From contig CALSPN010000046.1 in assembly GCA_943788245.1 (NCBI GenBank), positions 64,635 to 128,634 on the forward strand: a stretch of 64,000 nucleotides of DNA. Direction: 5' to 3'. The notes under the pieces were generated by a model that ran no database searches, had not been told where the DNA came from, and was given only the letters and a program-made list of their open reading frames with translations. The stretch's first letter is position 1. Each line of letters starts with the position of its first letter. This stretch comes from an uncultured Verrucomicrobiae bacterium. GTDB taxonomy: Bacteria; Verrucomicrobiota; Verrucomicrobiia; Limisphaerales; AAA164-E04. The translations under genes and the position numbers were made by a program. Below, piece by piece: positions 43,501-51,781 of this stretch.

Positions 43501-43604
43501 ATGCGGTGGAATTAAAACGATGGGTTGATTATGCCAAAACGCATGGTCTTGCGAACACATGTCGCTGGATGCTCAACATGAACGCTTTTTTGTTCGTGGA
43601 TTAA
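40566..43604 (+). CDS. PSD1-type cytochrome c/DUF1549/DUF1553 protein with a discoidin-like insertion
   Basis: CLECHGPESQKGGLRLDGLDQL; GERWARHWLDVVHYADT; TVQCARCHHHKFDP; WRSIVNRIWQYHFGAGI; MTTLDCADPSLMVGRRNETLTPSQSLALLNN; F5/8-like segment around NVALGKAVSSKDSIEASPRWAKANLVDGK. Confidence 0.9.
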   Translation: MNLRLGITASMRSRHHASIVLLTILFHGSLKICADPLVDYEQDIQPVFDRVCLECHGPESQKGGLRLDGLDQLALGGSSGVAVVPGHSDKGLLLQKILHRDPEERMPPEKRSPLTPEEVQKIKSWVNSGAVELVQQAKAPYPKEAYEHWSLKPLEQPGLPELNDGGARWVRHPLDAFVYQKMFDHGLSPSPEADRVTLIRRIYFDLIGLPPSAKAIQSFVRSKNPHAYELLVDRLLASEAYGERWARHWLDVVHYADTHGYDKDKPRPNAWPYRDYVIRSFNADKPYSRFVEEQLAGDVLYPDSMDGITATGFIAAGPWDFIGHAEVSEDKLDGKVARHLDRDDMVAVTMNTFASTTVQCARCHHHKFDPVRMEDYYSLQSVFSALDRADRTFDADASVSRKRRQWMSSMDKIQEELDELTARVREAAGSSLPELESSIKELEGSKKSKPDAYGYHSAIAQSQDETKWVQVDLGAPTDIRELVLRASDDDFNGIGAGFGFPLRFKIEASSDPAFINAPTLLVDITPEDVPNPKRVPLSFEINPPVMSRFVRVSATRLAIRSKDYIFSLAELEIKNSGGNNVALGKAVSSKDSIEASPRWAKANLVDGKFVSDEKVTAGAKTLAQLVAEKNALLKKATQPEWAQRKQILLEEKEMLQSSLDQLPPPSKVYAGTVHQGSGAFRGTGHMGGKPRTIHVLSRGDVDKPGKTVNPGVVPVIYGQETRFELPMDHDEGERRVALARWILQKKHPLTWRSIVNRIWQYHFGAGICDSPNDFGLMGSEPTHPELLDWLAVTFRDGGQSFKQLHRMILTSATYRQTSNANLEKASIDSGNRYLWRMNRRRLEAEAVRDSVLSLAGVLDRKMGGPAFMDFVIEKPEHSPHYEYRLHDPMDPASHRRSIYRFIVRSQQQPFMTTLDCADPSLMVGRRNETLTPSQSLALLNNPFMVAMAKEWGRKLEKSSLDLPGQIQTAIEAATGKKPDAVELKRWVDYAKTHGLANTCRWMLNMNAFLFVD

Positions 43605-43618
43605 TTCAAGTAAACGAA

Positions 43619-43921
43619 TTATCCACCAAAGTCGTAAACCACCACTTTGGTGACGACTTTCTTGAAGACCTCTTCCACAAATTTCACATGATCAGGATGT
43701 ATTTGATACGCGTCCTGAGTCGCTTTGTCTTTGAATACGATATTGAGCGCGACTTGATAGCTTTGATCAACCACTGGTCGCTCGCTTGTGGCCATATAGC
43801 CTACGTGAAAATGGTCTGCACCCGGAATATCTTTCAGATATTTGTGGGCCCCATCCATCAGTTCCTTCGCAGCATTTGGTTGCTCTGGGTCCGTCCAAAA
43901 AATGACAACATGTGAAAACAT
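43619..43921 (-). CDS. Dabb (stress-responsive A/B barrel) domain protein
   Basis: MFSHVVIFWTD...HFHVGYMATSERPVVDQSYQVALNIVFKDKATQDAYQIHPDHVKFVEE. Confidence 0.85.
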   Translation of the reverse strand: MFSHVVIFWTDPEQPNAAKELMDGAHKYLKDIPGADHFHVGYMATSERPVVDQSYQVALNIVFKDKATQDAYQIHPDHVKFVEEVFKKVVTKVVVYDFGG

Positions 43922-44185
43922 AGTGAGATTTCATTGTTTTTAAGCAAGAAAGGCAACGAGTTTTTTTGATTTGCCGGGAAAACAAAAATTCATCACTCAG
44001 GGAGCAAGGAAGTTCTGTCATCCCTAAGCGCTGGAGAAGAGTTACAGATGCCTTATTTGGGAGGGAATGGACAGGGCGAACTTTGCTGGGCGAAGCAGCA
44101 AATGCAGTTCAGATCAGCTTCGATAATGGTGATCGTTCTCAAGACTCCTGAGTAAGTCGGTCTTTTACGCTCCAAGGAGGAACTT

Positions 44186-44220
44186 AAATCCGCCATTTTT
44201 GAAGAAATGGACCCGGATTT
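44186..44220. other. Long imperfect hairpin in intergenic DNA upstream of smc
   Basis: AAATCCG-CCATTT-ttgaag-AAATGG-acc-CGGATTT: 13 paired positions with a 3-nt bulge; no T tract after it. Confidence 0.5.
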
Positions 44221-44545
44221 CCGACAGCATGCCAGCCATGGGAAACGGCCAAACCCAGAACGTTTTTCTGCCTGCCGAAAAGAATTAGCCTTTAAATCGT
44301 CACCGATATCTTATGTCGTTCGTTGAGAAATTTTCCTCCGCAAGGCCTATCGGTGAAACTCTTATTTAAACATTGTTCAATCAGTCACGCTGATACTTTC
44401 TTCACTGACCCTCATAAAACCCTCTACTTTATCGTTATTTTGAACAGGTGCTTCCTACCGCCTGTTGGGGTGTGAGTGAATAAGTGCACAATATATGGTG
44501 GTTTTCGGCTTTACAACTATAAGTAGAATCCACATTATTACACCC

Positions 44546-47500
44546 ATGCATCTTAAGAACCTCACAGTACTGGGGTTCAAATCGTTTGCGGATAAGACCT
44601 CCCTGAACTTTGAACCTGGTATTACCGCTATTGTTGGGCCCAATGGTTGCGGCAAATCCAACGTAGCGGATGCGATCCGCTGGGTACTTGGTGAGCAATC
44701 GGCCAAGGCGCTGCGTGGCGGTGAGATGGCCGATGTGATTTTTAATGGCACTGACAAGCGCAAAGCTTATGGCATGGCCGAAGTCTCCTTGACTTTGTCG
44801 GATGTGGATGAGGAGCAATTAAAGGCTGCGGGTGTTGATCTTTCTTTCAGTGAAATCACGGTGACTCGCCGAGTTCTACGAGATGGTGGTAGCGAATATT
44901 ATATCAACAAAACTCAGTGCCGCCTGAGAGATATTCAACAGCTTTTCATGGGTACGGGTGTGGGGCGCGCAAGCTACAGCATCATGGCTCAGGGTAATAT
45001 TACGCAGTTGCTCAGCAGTAAACCTGAAGATCGCCGCATTGTTTTTGAAGAGGCTGCAGGAATCACCAAGTTTAAGGCTCAAAAGCGCGAGGCTCTCCGA
45101 AAGCTGGACCACACAGATCAGAATCTGCTGCGGGTGGCAGATTTGGTTGGCGAGGTAAAACGTCAGATTGGATCCCTGCAAAGGCAGGCAGGCAAAGCCA
45201 AGCGTTACAAGCAGGTACAAACCGAACTGCAACTTCTAGAAACTCAGTTGGCTCGTCATGAATACGATATTCTTCAAAATGAAATTCAAGATCGCCATTC
45301 TGCCTGTGAGGGACTCCAGCAGCAATATGAAGAGTCCTCTCAGTTTGTTCTGAAGAATGAGGAAGAAATCCGACAGTTGCGATCACGGCTTGCTGAACTG
45401 GATGCAGAGATCAGCGCTTCCCAGCAAAAGGGAATGGAGTTGAAGAATCAGGCAGATCGCCACGAAGGACGCATTCAATTCAATCGCGAGCGGTTGGTCG
45501 AGTTGGACCATCAAAATGAGCGAGCCCTAAGTGAAATAAGTCAATCGGAGGGTCGCAAGCTCGAGGTGGAAGCAGAGCTTGAAGCGCTGGCTCATTCTTT
45601 GGCATCTGCCGATCAAGGCCTTCAGCAAAAGCGAGATGCAGTTGAAGAGCATTTGGAGATTGTGCGTCAGGTTGAGTCTTCCATTCAATCAAGGCAGGAA
45701 GCATTTCGACAGGTTCAAACCGAATCTTTCACCGCAACTCAAGCGGTTGGCAAGGTCAGGAATGAAATCAGTGCCCTTGATTTCCAGAGTCAAAGTCATG
45801 CCAAACGACTTGATAAATTATCCTCTGAAAAAATTCAGCTTGAAGAAGAGCGCACTAGCCAGCGAGCAAAACTGGATCAATTTTCAGACACGGTTGAAGC
45901 CGACAAAAAGGCAGCGCATGATCAGCGTGAGACAGTTGAGCAACGTCAGGCTCGCTTGAAAGTCTTACAGGAAGAAATTCAAGTTGTTGCAGAGAAGCTT
46001 GATTGCGTGCTTCAGTCTCAGGCGGAGAAACGAAGTCAGCTGAGGGTCTTGAAGGATCTGGAATCCTCTCATGAGGGCTTCAGTGAAGGCGCGGTGGCTG
46101 CCATGAGGGAAACTGACACGCTGATGGGATCTCTGGCCGATCATTTGCGAGTGGAGTCGAAATTCGTACCAGCCATTGAATCGGTTCTGGGAGATTTCCT
46201 GCAGGTCGTTTTAACCGAATCACCAGAGGCAGCTCGAGAGATTCTTGGGTTGTTGCGCGACAAGAAAGCAGGCAGTGCGAGCGTGGCATCGGTGAGTATG
46301 ATGCAGAAAGTCTCTGAATGTTCCTTTAGCCACAGCCCCACAACGCATGACCCTGCATACAGTCCACACGGGCTGGCAGCATTGACCGTGGTCGAGTGTG
46401 ACCCAATCGTTCAGCCCCTGCTCGATTGTCTTTTAGGCTCAGTTTACATTGTTGATGATCTTGAGTCGGCAGCATCTTTTTGGCGAGAGTCCGGGCGGTG
46501 TGTCAGTTTTGTGACAAGTCAGGGGGAGACCCTGAGCCCTTGTGGTGTATTCACAGGCGGTGGGGCGCTATCAGATGGCAAGAACCTGACCACTTCCATC
46601 TTGGCGCGGAAAAATAAAATTGTTGAGCTGGAAGAGCAGGTAGCTCTCGTTCAGGTCGAAGTGTCTGAAGCCAGCCGGAAGAAAGGCCAGATCGCATCAG
46701 AAATTTCCTCCATACAAGCCGGCCTCCAGGAAGCTCAATCCGAGTTGAAAGCCCGCGAGGTTGCCATTGCCACCAGTGAAGGTGAGTATCGCGCTTTGAA
46801 GACCTCCAGTCAGGTGCTTGAGCAGAAGATCGATACTGTTGTTTATGAAATTCAAAGTCTCTCTGATCAGGATAAGGAATTAACTGAAAAACGAGAGCAT
46901 CTTAAAGTTCAATTAAATCAGATTGTTGAACAAGAGAAAACGGCTCAGGAAAAGCTCAATGAACTCAATCAGGAGCTGGATCATTTTCGTCAAGAACGCG
47001 ACCGGGCACAAGCGGCATCAACAGAATCCAAAGTCATGTTGGCCTCGGAAGAACAATCCGTGGCGGCTCAGAAAAGGCAAAAAAGCCCATTGGAGCAGCG
47101 TAATCGTGAATTGTCTCAAGCCCTCGAACAACGGCGGGCTGAAATTGCTTCGGTGCTTCAAAAACGGGAACAGTGTGAATCTGAAATTGCCGAGTCCGAA
47201 TCCTCTGTAGAACGCTTCAGCCACGAACGCAATATCGTCAGTGAACAAACTGCTGGTTTGGTTGCGCAAAAGCGTGAACAGGATGGAGCCATTCAGCAGC
47301 GCGATGGGATTTTGACCGAACATCGTCAGCGACTGAATGAAGTCCAGAATCGTAAGGGTGTGCTCGAGGTTGAGCTGGCCAAGAAACTTTCCAAACTGGA
47401 GAATTTATGCAATCGCATTGAGGAGCGTTATCAGATTGCTCTCGATCAGGTTGAAACAGAAAATGTCCCATTGGATTCACTTCCGGAAGGAGGGGCGTCC

Positions 47501-48334
47501 ACTGAGGCCGAGCCTCGACCTGACGTTGAAATTTTTGATGTGGATACCGATTGGGACGCAGTGAGCGAGCGGGTCCAGGCTCTTCAGAAGAAAATGGATA
47601 GTATGGGACCAGTGAATCTGGTTGCTATCGAGGAATATGAAGAGACCGAGGAGCGTTACCAATTCTTGACTCAGCAGTATGATGATTTGGTCAAAGCAAA
47701 GGATGAACTGATGACGGTGATTAATCGCATTAACACCCAAACTCGAGAGATGTTCATTCAGACTTTCAATCAGATTCGTGAAAATTTTCAATCGATGTTT
47801 ACAGAAATATTCGATGGAGGTATGGCTGATTTGAAACTGCACGATGACGAAGATGTCTTGGAGAGTGGTATCGATATCGTTGCGCGTCCTCCCGGAAAAA
47901 AGCTGCAAAGTATTTCCTTGCTCTCCGGTGGTGAACAGACCATGACCGCGGTGTCTTTGTTGTTCGCTATTTATCAGGTACGTCCAAGTCCCTTTTGCGT
48001 ATTGGACGAACTCGATGCACCACTCGATGAATCCAACATCAATCGATTCATCATGATCCTTGAGCGATTCCTTGATCATTCACAATTTATCATTATCACG
48101 CACAACAAGAGGACTATTTCCATAGCCGACATCCTTTATGGAGTCACCATGCAGGAGCGCGGCGTAAGTCGAATCGTGAGCGTAAAATTTAACAGGGAAG
48201 AAAATAAAATGGCAGGACCGGAAAGTTCCGGGCGCCTGGCGAATTCAAAAGCAACCCTGCAGTCCTCCCGAGTGAGTGATGATGGCCTTGATTTAGAGGC
48301 CGATCGGTCTGCAAAAGCGATTCTCAAAGAATAA
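44546..48334 (+). CDS. smc: Chromosome segregation protein SMC
   Basis: MHLKNLTVLGFKSFADKTSLNFEPGITAIVGPNGCGKSNVADAIRWVLGEQSAK; long coiled coils; hinge; LLSGGEQTMTAVSLLFAIYQVRPSPFCVLDELDAPLDE. Confidence 0.97.
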   Translation: MHLKNLTVLGFKSFADKTSLNFEPGITAIVGPNGCGKSNVADAIRWVLGEQSAKALRGGEMADVIFNGTDKRKAYGMAEVSLTLSDVDEEQLKAAGVDLSFSEITVTRRVLRDGGSEYYINKTQCRLRDIQQLFMGTGVGRASYSIMAQGNITQLLSSKPEDRRIVFEEAAGITKFKAQKREALRKLDHTDQNLLRVADLVGEVKRQIGSLQRQAGKAKRYKQVQTELQLLETQLARHEYDILQNEIQDRHSACEGLQQQYEESSQFVLKNEEEIRQLRSRLAELDAEISASQQKGMELKNQADRHEGRIQFNRERLVELDHQNERALSEISQSEGRKLEVEAELEALAHSLASADQGLQQKRDAVEEHLEIVRQVESSIQSRQEAFRQVQTESFTATQAVGKVRNEISALDFQSQSHAKRLDKLSSEKIQLEEERTSQRAKLDQFSDTVEADKKAAHDQRETVEQRQARLKVLQEEIQVVAEKLDCVLQSQAEKRSQLRVLKDLESSHEGFSEGAVAAMRETDTLMGSLADHLRVESKFVPAIESVLGDFLQVVLTESPEAAREILGLLRDKKAGSASVASVSMMQKVSECSFSHSPTTHDPAYSPHGLAALTVVECDPIVQPLLDCLLGSVYIVDDLESAASFWRESGRCVSFVTSQGETLSPCGVFTGGGALSDGKNLTTSILARKNKIVELEEQVALVQVEVSEASRKKGQIASEISSIQAGLQEAQSELKAREVAIATSEGEYRALKTSSQVLEQKIDTVVYEIQSLSDQDKELTEKREHLKVQLNQIVEQEKTAQEKLNELNQELDHFRQERDRAQAASTESKVMLASEEQSVAAQKRQKSPLEQRNRELSQALEQRRAEIASVLQKREQCESEIAESESSVERFSHERNIVSEQTAGLVAQKREQDGAIQQRDGILTEHRQRLNEVQNRKGVLEVELAKKLSKLENLCNRIEERYQIALDQVETENVPLDSLPEGGASTEAEPRPDVEIFDVDTDWDAVSERVQALQKKMDSMGPVNLVAIEEYEETEERYQFLTQQYDDLVKAKDELMTVINRINTQTREMFIQTFNQIRENFQSMFTEIFDGGMADLKLHDDEDVLESGIDIVARPPGKKLQSISLLSGGEQTMTAVSLLFAIYQVRPSPFCVLDELDAPLDESNINRFIMILERFLDHSQFIIITHNKRTISIADILYGVTMQERGVSRIVSVKFNREENKMAGPESSGRLANSKATLQSSRVSDDGLDLEADRSAKAILKE

Positions 48335-48615
48335 GCTAGGACCAGTCTTTTTTGGGGGGAAGGTAGTTTATGGAGCCTTCCAAAATTTTGTGCCCTTTTG
48401 AGTTGAAAGCACTAAATGTTGTGGTATCGTTTTTAACTGTATCCAACAGCTAGTGTTCAAGAGCTCGGAGAGGGAAATTTGAGTCGTATTTTGTAAGCGC
48501 AGTAGGGCTGCGTAATGTCGTTCCAAAAAATCCCAACGGTATCCATTTAGGATATCCTATATGTCCTTAATGAGTAAAACACTTTTAACATATCTCAGAG
48601 TAGAAAGAGCAAGCA

Positions 48616-51600
48616 ATGATCAACGCCCAGGATGAAACATTAAACCAACCAGACACCGCCAGCTCGAGCGACAGAATGCGAGCCACTAAGGCTCCCAAAA
48701 CCAAGCGTTCCAGCAAAAAGAAAAACGCCCTGAAAGTGAAACGAATTTTCAGTTCCTCTCAGGAGAGCCCATATGATCAAGTAGAGTGGGACAAGCGAGT
48801 TGCAGAGATCACAGATGGGAAAGGCAAAGTGATCTTTCGGCAGGAAGATGTGGAAGTGCCCAAGACATGGTCCATGCTGGCAACCAATGTGGTTGTTTCC
48901 AAATATTTTTACGGTGAACAAGATACAGACGAACGCGAATACTCTGTCCGACAGTTGATTCATCGTGTTTGTCGCACAATTGCCGACTGGGGGACCAAAG
49001 ATGGTTATTTCAACAAAACAGACGGCGAAATTTTTTACAATGAACTCTCATGGCTTTGCTTGAATCAATATGGTGCTTTCAACTCTCCCGTATGGTTCAA
49101 TGTCGGGCTTTACCACGAATATGGAGTTGGTCGTGATTCTGCGAAGGGAAACTGGTATTTCGATCCTTCCACGCAGCACAGTGAACGAGCACCTACTCAG
49201 TATGAATATCCGCAATGCAGTGCCTGCTTTATTCAGTCGGTTGATGATAACATGGAAGACATCATGCGGTTGGCTTACAGCGAAGCGATGTTGTTTAAAT
49301 ATGGTTCAGGCACGGGATCAGATCTTTCTCCAATTCGTTCCAGTAGGGAGAAACTGAGTGGTGGTGGACGTCCAAGCGGGCCAATGTCTTTCCTCAAAGT
49401 GTATGATCAAGTTGCCAACGTTGTGAAGTCTGGAGGTAAGACTCGACGCGCAGCCAAGATGAATACTTTGAAAGATTGGCATGGCGATATTGAAGATTTC
49501 ATTGAAGCCAAGCAGCTTGAGGAGAAAAAAGCATGGGCTCTGATTGAGCAGGGTTATGATGGCTCTTACAACGGGGATGCGTATGGCAGCGTCATGTATC
49601 AAAATGAAAACTTGTCTGTCCGTGTCAGTGACGAATTTCTGGATGCTGCCTTGAATGACAAGGAATGGTGGACCCGATCCGTAACTACCGGTAAACCGCT
49701 TGAAAAGAAAAGTGCTAATCATCTGCTGAATCGCATTGCTGAAGGAACGCACATTTGTGGTGATCCCGGTTTGCAATATGATGGAGCCATTCAAAACTGG
49801 CATACATGTAAGGGTAGCGAGCCGATTCATTCAACCAACCCTTGCTCTGAGTATGTTTTTCTCAACAACACTGCGTGCAATCTTGCTTCATTGAACCTCA
49901 TGAAGTTCAAGCGCGAAGATGGGCGCTTTGACGTGGACCGCTTCAAGGCTGCCGTGCGTTTATTTATTACCGCTCAAGAAATTGTGGTGGACAACTCCTC
50001 ATACCCAACTCCAGATATTGCGGAAAACTCACATATTTTCCGCACTTTGGGGCTTGGTTATGCAAACTTGGGATCACTGATCATGAGCTACGGATTATCT
50101 TATGACTCGGATGCTGGAAGATCACTGGCTGGGGCCATCACTTCGATCATGACGGGGCATGCCTATGAACAATCGGCTGAGATATCACGCATTATGGGCC
50201 CTTTCCCCGGCTATAAAGACGCCCGTTGTGCTGGCTTGAGCAAGCCCTTGAAAAAAGATAATGTCGAGTCGATGCTCGAAGTGATTCGCCTCCACAAAAA
50301 GGAAGCAGAAACTATTCAGCCCAGTCAGGAATTTGATTATCTGAAACAGGAAGCTCGTCATTGTTGGGAACATGCTGAACGACATGGCGTGGAACATGGT
50401 TACCGTAACGCGCAGGTCACAGTTTTGGCTCCAACGGGAACGATTGCTTTCCTGATGGACTGTGACACCACTGGTATTGAGCCTGACATCGCGCTTGTGA
50501 AATACAAACTGCTTGCCGGTGGCGGTATGCTCAAAATTGTCAATCGAACGGTGCCGCAAGCATTGAAGCGACTTAATTACACCCAGAAGGAAATAGATCG
50601 CATCATCAGTCATATTGAAAAACATGACACTATCGAGAATGTGACGGAAAACGGGAAAGTCATTGAAAGCGGGCTTCACCCAGAGCATTTGAGTGTTTTT
50701 GATTGCGCTTTCAAGCCGCACCAGGGTGTGCGAAGTATTCATTACATGGCTCACTTGAAAATGATGGGCGCTGCTCAACCTTTCATCAGTGGAGCCATTT
50801 CGAAAACTGTAAACTTGCCTCATGAGTGCTCGGTTCAAGATATCAAAGATGCTTATGTGCAGGCTTGGAAAATGGGCTTGAAATGTGTGGCTATTTATCG
50901 TGACGGATCAAAACGCTCACAACCTCTTAACACAAATCAATCTTCCACGGAGTCAGAAAACGAATCAGTTGAAGACAAGATCACATCACTTGAAAAAGAA
51001 ATTGAGCGACTTGGAAAACAGGCAACACAGCCATTGCGCCGCCGATTGCCAGAAACCCGCAAGGCGGTGACTCATAAGTTTGATATCGCCGGACACGAAG
51101 GTTACCTAACAGTGGGACTGTTTGAAGATGATAGCCCTGGTGAATTGTTCATTACTATGGCCAAAGAAGGTTCCACGATTGGGGGGCTCATGGATAGTGT
51201 TGCTACCTTGACAAGCATGGCCTTGCAGTATGGTGTGCCCTTGGAGGCTTTGGTCAGGAAGTTTTCACATCAGCGCTTTGAACCCTCTGGCTTCACTAAG
51301 AATCCCAACATACGCAACTGCTCCTCCATTCCAGATTATGTATTTCGCTGGATGTCGCAGACCTTTGCGCCGGGAAAGTCTCAAACAGCTGAGACTGCCA
51401 ATCCGCAGCCTGAGCTGAAAATGCCTGGGCTGGAGCAAGCAGAGAAGCAATCGATCAACCGCCCGATCGCTGAACTGCCATTGAGTGAAGAGGCAAGCCG
51501 CACGGCACTCTCATTGGAAATCAATGCTGGAGGTGAAAATGGAACCTCCTCAGTGCGTGCGGATAGAGGTGCGACCTCGATAGAAGGCCAATCCTTTGTC

Positions 51601-51705
51601 AATCAAAGTGATGCCCCAGCATGTCCGAATTGTGGTCATGTAACAGTGCGCAATGGCGCTTGTTACAAGTGTCTCAATTGTGGCGAAAGCTTGGGTTGCT
51701 CGTAA
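48616..51705 (+). CDS. nrdJ: Adenosylcobalamin-dependent (class II) ribonucleoside-diphosphate reductase
   Basis: 1029 aa; ACFIQSVDDNMEDIMRLAYSEAMLFKYGSGTGSDLSPIRS; NPCSEYVFLNNTACNLASLNL; APTGTIAFLMDCDTTGIEPD; C-terminal CPNCGHVTVRNGACYKCLNCGESLGCS. Confidence 0.94.
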   Translation: MINAQDETLNQPDTASSSDRMRATKAPKTKRSSKKKNALKVKRIFSSSQESPYDQVEWDKRVAEITDGKGKVIFRQEDVEVPKTWSMLATNVVVSKYFYGEQDTDEREYSVRQLIHRVCRTIADWGTKDGYFNKTDGEIFYNELSWLCLNQYGAFNSPVWFNVGLYHEYGVGRDSAKGNWYFDPSTQHSERAPTQYEYPQCSACFIQSVDDNMEDIMRLAYSEAMLFKYGSGTGSDLSPIRSSREKLSGGGRPSGPMSFLKVYDQVANVVKSGGKTRRAAKMNTLKDWHGDIEDFIEAKQLEEKKAWALIEQGYDGSYNGDAYGSVMYQNENLSVRVSDEFLDAALNDKEWWTRSVTTGKPLEKKSANHLLNRIAEGTHICGDPGLQYDGAIQNWHTCKGSEPIHSTNPCSEYVFLNNTACNLASLNLMKFKREDGRFDVDRFKAAVRLFITAQEIVVDNSSYPTPDIAENSHIFRTLGLGYANLGSLIMSYGLSYDSDAGRSLAGAITSIMTGHAYEQSAEISRIMGPFPGYKDARCAGLSKPLKKDNVESMLEVIRLHKKEAETIQPSQEFDYLKQEARHCWEHAERHGVEHGYRNAQVTVLAPTGTIAFLMDCDTTGIEPDIALVKYKLLAGGGMLKIVNRTVPQALKRLNYTQKEIDRIISHIEKHDTIENVTENGKVIESGLHPEHLSVFDCAFKPHQGVRSIHYMAHLKMMGAAQPFISGAISKTVNLPHECSVQDIKDAYVQAWKMGLKCVAIYRDGSKRSQPLNTNQSSTESENESVEDKITSLEKEIERLGKQATQPLRRRLPETRKAVTHKFDIAGHEGYLTVGLFEDDSPGELFITMAKEGSTIGGLMDSVATLTSMALQYGVPLEALVRKFSHQRFEPSGFTKNPNIRNCSSIPDYVFRWMSQTFAPGKSQTAETANPQPELKMPGLEQAEKQSINRPIAELPLSEEASRTALSLEINAGGENGTSSVRADRGATSIEGQSFVNQSDAPACPNCGHVTVRNGACYKCLNCGESLGCS

Positions 51706-51739
51706 AACTTTCCTTGCACGGGAGGCAAAATACCGCCGA

Positions 51740-51774
51740 AAGGGTCCAGCATCTCCGGATGCTGGACCCATTTT
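51740..51774. terminator. Bidirectional terminator between nrdJ and the aas-like gene
   Basis: 11-bp stem GGGTCCAGCAT-ctccgg-ATGCTGGACCC followed by ATTTTC. Confidence 0.85.
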
Positions 51775-51781
51775 CATAATT

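Noticed and set aside
43966-44151. 61-aa plus-strand ORF in the intergenic gap before smc
   Set aside because: Starts inside the region upstream of the minus-strand Dabb gene, no clear RBS or domain; not called as a gene.
47477-48079. 200-aa minus-strand ORF inside smc
   Set aside because: Antisense to the conserved SMC C-terminal ATPase region.
48335-48615. Possible cobalamin riboswitch upstream of nrdJ
   Set aside because: No B12-box-like sequence seen by eye; needs a covariance-model search.
50185-50838. 217-aa minus-strand ORF inside nrdJ
   Set aside because: Antisense shadow of a clear class II RNR; composition and lack of motifs do not support coding.
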